DNA from: Fragilariopsis cylindrus CCMP1102
Lineage: Eukaryota; Bacillariophyta; Bacillariophyceae; Bacillariales; Bacillariaceae
DNA length: 64,000 bases
Assembly: GCA_900095095.1 (NCBI GenBank)
Contig: FMBT01000426.1
Location: forward strand, 1 to 64,000
Reading direction: 5' to 3'
Below the pieces are notes generated by a model. It did no database searches. It saw nothing but the letters and a program-made list of their open reading frames with translations, and was not told the origin of the DNA. The translations under genes were made by a program, and so were the position numbers. Shown in pieces: positions 58,350-64,000 of the stretch; position 1 is the stretch's first letter, and every line of letters begins with the position of its first letter.

Positions 58350-59495
58350 CTAAAGCAGCGCAACAACACTAACAGCACCAAGAATAGCACTAAGCATGGT
58401 ACCCATCGATGCTCCTGAAGCGGTTTGGTAAGCACCTGGACCATCATCTTCGGCTTTGATTTCAACGGAAAGGTCAAATTCAGATGTGACGGCAGCCTCC
58501 TCCTCTGCTTGTTGAAGAGAACGGAGACCCCCAGCAGCAAGACGTCTAGCCCCGAATTGCACTGATGCAACACCATACCCTCTAACTTGTCCTGCTGTAG
58601 CATAGAAAGCAGCGAACAAGATAGAACTTAACTGACAATAATCACCTGCGGCGCATACAGTTGGATCGTATATAGTTAATAAATTATCTGCAGCGATACC
58701 AGATTCAACGGCTGCTTGAGTGATAAGTTCTCTTGTCCATTCAAATGAATCAACAGAACGCATCTTGATACCATCAGCAATACCAGCTGCATCAGGTTTG
58801 ATACATACAGTAATGAATGAACCCTGACTGAGTGCAGCGGTAGCATCAGCAACTGCTGCATCACTTCCTGGTACACACATATAACCCTCTACTGTGTAGG
58901 TTTGTGTAGCAATATTGGCAGGTAAATATTTTGGTTGAACATTAATATCATCAATAGTGAATCCACTAGAAAGATCAACCGTCAAGGTAACAACCGATTC
59001 CAAAAAGTTTACTTCAAGTGGTGAATCACCCAGTGTTTTCAGTCCAAGTCGTACACAATAGACAATAGTAGCACCAATTATTCCATCTATATCAGTTTCG
59101 GTGTAAATAGCAGCATTACCTGCGATAGAGTTGTCATCAATACCAATCGGAACTCGTACAGTCTTTGCATCAATATCAAATGATGCTGGATTGGTTTCAC
59201 TACCAGCAGCAACATCGATAAGATCACTTGTGATAATACCGGTGGCAACAACATTCCCACCTTCCCCACTGCATCCTGAAGAATCATAAACTTCATAGTA
59301 TGCCTGACCAGCATCAACAAAGTTACTAACAGAATAGTCAAATGTGAAGTCCATTCCAACATTTGTAAATACAGGATCAGCGATACTCCACTTCTCGGCG
59401 AGACTAGCAAGGTCACGGTCCTTTTCCTGTGCCATAGTGTTTTTACTGACGGCAGCACTGACAACAAAGAGGAGGGTTGAGGTAAAGAATTTCAT
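58350..59495 (-). CDS. Secreted, GPI-anchor-like surface protein, 381 aa
   Basis: A single frame from ATG 59495. Residues 1-22 are a signal peptide (KFFTSTLLFVVSAAVSKNTMA). The middle is strand-rich, acidic and Val/Ile/Thr-rich with a few cysteines (DSSGCSGEGG, VYCVRLG, YMCVPGS, ITVCIKPD, TVCAAGDYCQ) that could pair. The C-terminus is small-residue then hydrophobic with no charged tail (GASMGTMLSAILGAVSVVALL), the pattern of a GPI-anchor signal. A cell-surface or wall-associated role is therefore inferred. Similar signal-peptide/beta-rich proteins are common in diatoms, but I cannot assign a named family. No intron is needed, and codon use is more even than in the low-complexity genes. Confidence 0.75.
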   Translation of the reverse strand: MKFFTSTLLFVVSAAVSKNTMAQEKDRDLASLAEKWSIADPVFTNVGMDFTFDYSVSNFVDAGQAYYEVYDSSGCSGEGGNVVATGIITSDLIDVAAGSETNPASFDIDAKTVRVPIGIDDNSIAGNAAIYTETDIDGIIGATIVYCVRLGLKTLGDSPLEVNFLESVVTLTVDLSSGFTIDDINVQPKYLPANIATQTYTVEGYMCVPGSDAAVADATAALSQGSFITVCIKPDAAGIADGIKMRSVDSFEWTRELITQAAVESGIAADNLLTIYDPTVCAAGDYCQLSSILFAAFYATAGQVRGYGVASVQFGARRLAAGGLRSLQQAEEEAAVTSEFDLSVEIKAEDDGPGAYQTASGASMGTMLSAILGAVSVVALL

Positions 59496-60737
59496 ATTAT
59501 GATTTGATTAGTAGTAGCATTGCAGCAGTAGTAGTAGTAGTAGTTTTAGGCTAACATCTTTGATATAGAAACATAGTATTTTAGTATCTCGTGTTTGTGT
59601 GCGTTTGTATTTGCTTTTTGAAGTTTTACTCTTTTGAATTGTGAGAAGAAGGATCGTAAACTTTCAACGCAACCAACTTTTGAAGTTTTACTATTTTGAA
59701 TTGTGAGAAAAAGGATGGTAAACTTTCAACGCAACCAACAAGAATGAGGTATGGCATATTAATTCTATCAACTATTCTATTCGTAGTAATATCAATCATC
59801 AATCGGTCCAATCGATCCAATGGGGATCGGGTCATAGTACGAATAAATTTTCCTAAATGCGTTGGGCGAAGAATAACCCAAAGGTGAAGCGTCAAAATTT
59901 CACAGTAAAATAGTTCAATTTCACACATAAGAAAACTTCAATTTCACAAAACATTGCTTTGCGCGCACCAAAATCTAGAATTGGGGGTTCGCTTCAAGTC
60001 CAGCAATATAAATCATAGCAGTACTAGTTACAATTAATGCAAAATATTAAGATCGTCTTGGAACTTATGTACAAACATCGCTCATAATATTGATAATTAA
60101 TTGAGCATCGCCTTTTATGCATCAATAGAGAGATGCCCTCCGATTTGACTATCAAGTGAACAAGAAAATGTTTCGCCGCGTCATCCACTTATTCTGACTT
60201 CTATCTTTCATAGCCTCTATGAAAAGAGGAATACAACAGTATTGCCTAATGAAATTTGAGGAAATGGCCATATTAGGGGGGGGGGGGGGGGCGGCGGCGG
60301 CCTGAGAACCGTTCTCTTTTTCATTTTAATCTAACATAAGTATTACTTTCTACAGAACAAGTTCGCTTTTTTAATTAATCTAACATAAATGTCCATTATA
60401 TCACTTACCTTAAGTAAATGAACCGCTATACTATGACCCACCACCAAACACATTCTTGGCGGTATCCTAATCGTTGTCGGTATTTTAATCGTTATCTAGC
60501 GCGACTGCAGCTGGTTCCACGCAGTATTTAGATATTAGGCTTGTTCTAATAATTGAATACAGTAAGGTTCGATAGTACAATTAAACGGTGATACAGTATA
60601 GTGAGAATAGCTTTGATCACAAAATTGTAATTTACTTCGAATTCTCATAATAAACAAGTAGTATTCAGTTTGACATAGCTACTGCATCAATTCTCAGAAT
60701 ATAATATTATTAATAACACTAATAAAACACAATAATA
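59496..60737. other. Intergenic spacer
   Basis: A ~65-bp direct repeat occurs at 59616-59680 and 59682-59745 (ttttgaagttttact, ttttgaattgtgag, ggtaaactttcaacgcaacc). A G-run followed by cggcgg lies at about 60277-60300. No gene is seen. Confidence 0.5.
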
Positions 60738-61475
60738 ATGAATTCAAATAGAACTAAAAACGAAAGATGGGAGTCAACTACAGACTTGAGCTTAGACAAT
60801 GGATATCCATTACACACTTTAAGAAGACCATTTCGAAGACCATCCTTCGACTTCGATCGTTGCCTCTTGAGTAGCAGTACGAGTAGCATTTCACTTGATT
60901 CTTGTTCCAGTACGAGTAGCATTTCACTTGATTCTTGTTCCAACTTTGACAGAAGTAACAGCTTTGACAGGAATAGCAGCTTTGACAAAAGTAGCATCGT
61001 ACAACCGTCACCGTCATTAACAATAAGGACGAGTAGGAATAACTTGTTACGATGCAGCACGAATAAGATGGTGGATAGTATAGGTAGTACTAATAGTTTC
61101 TACAATTTCAGTGGTAGTAAATCATCTCTAACAGCATCATCGCCATTACCGAACAAAAACAAAAACAAGAATAATGGCAGCGGCAGCGACAGCGGCAATA
61201 ACACCACGAGGAAATTTACATCTCCTGCACACCTGAGCATAAGTAGCGTAATCAGTCCGATTACCAATGCAAATCATCACCAAAATCAACGTCGATGGTT
61301 AGCAACAGTAGAAAATGAATATGAAGATGAAGATGAATTTGCGAATGATAAACCGAGCCGATGGTCAGCAACAGCAGCAAATGAAGACTATGCAAGTGAT
61401 AAACCGATCTGTATGATAAGACGAGTCTCAAGTACGTATTCGCTTTCTAGGAGCTACAATGTTGGCGTAGATTAA
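60738..61475 (+). CDS. Hypothetical Ser/Asn-rich disordered protein, 245 aa
   Basis: A single frame from ATG 60738 to TAA 61475. It contains internal repeats: SSSTSSISLDSCS followed by a second SSTSSISLDSCS, then three F-D-(R/K)-(S/N)-(N/S)-S units, and a C-terminal pair (RRWLATVENEYEDEDEFAND, SRWSATAANEDYASD). The Arg-x-x-Ser-type spacing (RRPFRRPSFD, RRVSSTYSLSRS) gives many possible phosphorylation sites. No domain is recognised. The repeats are also present at DNA level (cgagtagcatttcacttgat twice), so they arose by slippage. Confidence 0.5.
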   Translation: MNSNRTKNERWESTTDLSLDNGYPLHTLRRPFRRPSFDFDRCLLSSSTSSISLDSCSSTSSISLDSCSNFDRSNSFDRNSSFDKSSIVQPSPSLTIRTSRNNLLRCSTNKMVDSIGSTNSFYNFSGSKSSLTASSPLPNKNKNKNNGSGSDSGNNTTRKFTSPAHLSISSVISPITNANHHQNQRRWLATVENEYEDEDEFANDKPSRWSATAANEDYASDKPICMIRRVSSTYSLSRSYNVGVD

Positions 61476-64000
61476 GTAATGACCAACAATGGAGAGAGAC
61501 AAGTTTTATTCTCCATCTCAAACACAGTACTAAACAGGCCCGTCCGTATCTATTCTGGAAAATGCATGTTCATGTTCAAAATTAAACTTTGTCCATAGCA
61601 ACAACAATAAGGAAGAAGAAACGAATGAACGAATGAATACCCGAAGATTTTGAAACAAGAAACAAAGAACCAAATCTGAGAGTATAACTTACACAAATTA
61701 TACATACCATCTACATATACTACTTTAAAGTAACACACGCACACGCACACACACACACACACACATACACATGCATACACATACACAATAGTAACAACTA
61801 TCATATGTTTACTATAATTTTACACACATATCTTTTATTCTATTCTATATAAAAACACTGTAGTATCTATCTATCTATCTATATATATATGTAACGAATA
61901 TGTAGCTGGACTGAACTGAACTGAACTGAACTGAACTGAGCTCCATTGAAAGAATCGTTCAGTAACATCATCTTTTGATCTTGACTGGAAGAAAGAACGA
62001 CTACGTGATGGCATCATTGCTGTTCCTGCTGTTCCTGCTGCTCATCATTGCAGTTCCTGCTGCTCATCATTGCAGTTCCTGCTGTTCCTGTTCCTGTTCC
62101 TGCTGCTCTTGCTGCTACAGTGGATTGATGAAATTGAAATTAGGCATTACATATAGTAACAATACATAATAATACTGTGTGTCTTGGTATTGGATCGAGA
62201 TTAGTCGTGACGAACCTTCCTCGGCGATACAGTATCACATCACAAATCCACTATCGTTATAATATAATAACAATATATAGTAGTAGTGTCTATCTTCGTA
62301 ATGGATTGAGATTAGTCGTGACGCACCTTCCTCAGCGATACAGTATCACATCACTTATATATCAGTAAATAAGCACCACGATCGGAAATCAAATCGGGAT
62401 GTTCTTTTATATTATTTTTCATACTGCTTCAAAAGTAGTACTGCAAATACTAATGAAGTCCTCAGCGATACAGTGTATCACATCACAAATACACCAGTAA
62501 ATAAGCACCACGATCGGAAATCGGGATGTTCTTTTATTATTTTCCATACTACTAGTACTTCGAAGTAGTACTGCAAATATATTTTTTTCATACTACTTCG
62601 AAGTAGTACCGCAAACAATGAGGTGAATGCATGTAGGCGCGAAAAGAACAAACAAACAATAATACCGCCCCCCAAACTGCTAATTGAAGGGGGCTGGTGT
62701 AGGGTGTAACGGCTGGCTGCCAGTGATATGATACACAGTAATTACCAAAAATATTTAGTAATGAAGATATTTTATAGAACCCATACTAGTACCAAAATAA
62801 AAATGAGGTCGATACTGTACGACATATTGTATACAATTCACGATCGGGAACAATGTTCTGCTTTACTACTGTACTACTGTACTGTATGCACAAAGTAATG
62901 AGGTTAGTGTGCACGTACTGTATGTAGAGTAGGCACGGAAAATAATAATAATATGGTACCCCCCTAAATAATTGAAGGGGTGGTTTCGCGGCAATTCCCC
63001 CTTTGACGTCTTGTTGGAAACGATAAATTAAAATTACAGTAGTATGAAAACATTTTTTATAACCTCCCCCCCCCGTTTGGCAGGATATGCGGATGTCGTT
63101 GGAATGATATATTCATATCAAAAATCATACGTGGATGTGTTGAAAAGATTTTATTAATCCCCCCGTTGGACAAAAAAATGAAGTCGTACGACGTCTTCGT
63201 ATATAACAATCTACCGCCTATTTAAATTTCCGATCAAGATTTTATAACACCCGTTGACCAAAAAAATGAAGTCGTACATAACAAAACTGTACGGTAATTA
63301 GACAATCCAAAAAAATTTAAGTCGTATTTACGTAGTATATAAAGTATATAACCAAAACCGTAATGTAACTTATATTCGATACAACATACATCGCGCCTTC
63401 TTAATAACCATACATTATCCGAGTAAGACCAATTTTATTTAGGGCGCGCGGGCGGCAACAAAATTTTCATTCTCCTCAAATCACTTCACAATATATAAAA
63501 ACGTGTTAACTCCCCATCTTTTTCATTGAACCAACATCTGTACATATTGTTGTGTGTATGCTAGGTACTTGTCCGCCTTTTTTCCCACCACACACACATC
63601 TCATTTTTGTCATCGCTTTTCTGAATACTGTTCACAACCAGCCATACTCTATTTTTGAACAACAAACAACAAACACCTACCTCTCGAACAACAACAAACT
63701 CATCACAGTACAGTATCCTACCCGCCCCACCCATCCACCCACCTGCCAGCCATACTATATTTTTGAATAACAACAACACCAACAACTCGTACAAAAACCT
63801 ACCGTACCTCTCGAACAACATCGAACTAATTACACTATCCCGCCCAATCCACCCACCCGCAAAACGAAACAAAACAAAAGTTCATCGCATACTACGGTAG
63901 TAGCATTAGATCGCATAGCATCAGACTACTACTACGATCTAATTAAATCAAATCAAATCAAATCAAATCAAATCAAATCAATCCAACTAGTCAAAATCGA
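61476..64000. other. Repeat-rich right-hand spacer
   Basis: No supported gene. Contents: CA tract (61734-61765), tatc/ta tract (61867-61893), ctgaa pentanucleotide tract (61910-61940), a gttcctgctgctcatcattg repeat (62028-62100), three copies of a ~110-130-bp unit (62190-62530; gattagtcgtgacg, cgatacagtatcacatcac), palindrome tactacttcgaagtagta (about 62590-62607), two copies of a gac-aaaaaaatgaagtcgtac unit (63170-63280), a TATA-like aatatataaaaa (63490), a 108-bp tandem duplication (63639-63860) and an atcaa tract (63945-63978). Confidence 0.6.

Overview
The window looks like nuclear DNA of a diatom. The clearest marker is a fucoxanthin-chlorophyll a/c protein gene with an AFAP-type plastid-targeting motif. 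Supporting signs are a DUF6824 domain (a family typical of diatoms), a CoDi-like Copia retrotransposon, GT-AG introns, and host proteins full of Asn, Ser, Thr, Gln and Asp homopolymers. I cannot name the species.

Layout. 1-4140: the 3' part of a Cys-rich membrane protein, a weak ORF next to a strong hairpin, repeat-rich spacer, and a single-TM protein. 4333-10483: a PiggyBac-like DNA transposon with long inverted ends and a satellite array of about 189 bp inside its left end, preceded by a ~450-bp duplication that carries a second copy of its tip. 11475-18854: two minus-strand spliced genes, a CRAL-TRIO-like/DUF6824 protein (4 exons) and a GT61-like glycosyltransferase (5 exons, one of 24 nt). 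20523-23284: a secreted alpha/beta-hydrolase of the TAP/S33 peptidase type (8 exons). 24200-28400: a decayed minus-strand gene, a small single-exon gene and a gene split by a frame change. 28781-31099: a BTB-like/coiled-coil/beta-helix protein. 32878-34592: a low-complexity two-exon protein. 35664-36233: a small membrane protein. 37705-41391: a flavin-containing monooxygenase whose 1-kb intron is packed with short tandem repeats. 41964-43945: a MITE, then a second terminus plus satellite array of the PiggyBac family. 45881-54420: two inverted pairs of a repeat, one copy split by a young, whole-looking Copia retrotransposon. 56031-56663: the FCP gene. 58350-59495: a secreted, GPI-anchor-like protein. 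60738-61475: a disordered protein. The rest is repeat-rich spacer.

The host genes do not form one pathway. Several act in the secretory system or on membranes (GT61, peptidase, GPI-like protein, CRAL-TRIO-like protein) and one in the plastid (FCP). Intron splice frames were checked by hand: reading frames close across all exons of the CRAL-TRIO/DUF6824, GT61, peptidase, monooxygenase and 32878-34592 genes. The observations I rate highest are the two homologous introns around the 24-nt GT61 exon, the satellite-bearing PiggyBac family, and the inverted repeat that keeps an uninterrupted paralogue of the Copia insertion site.
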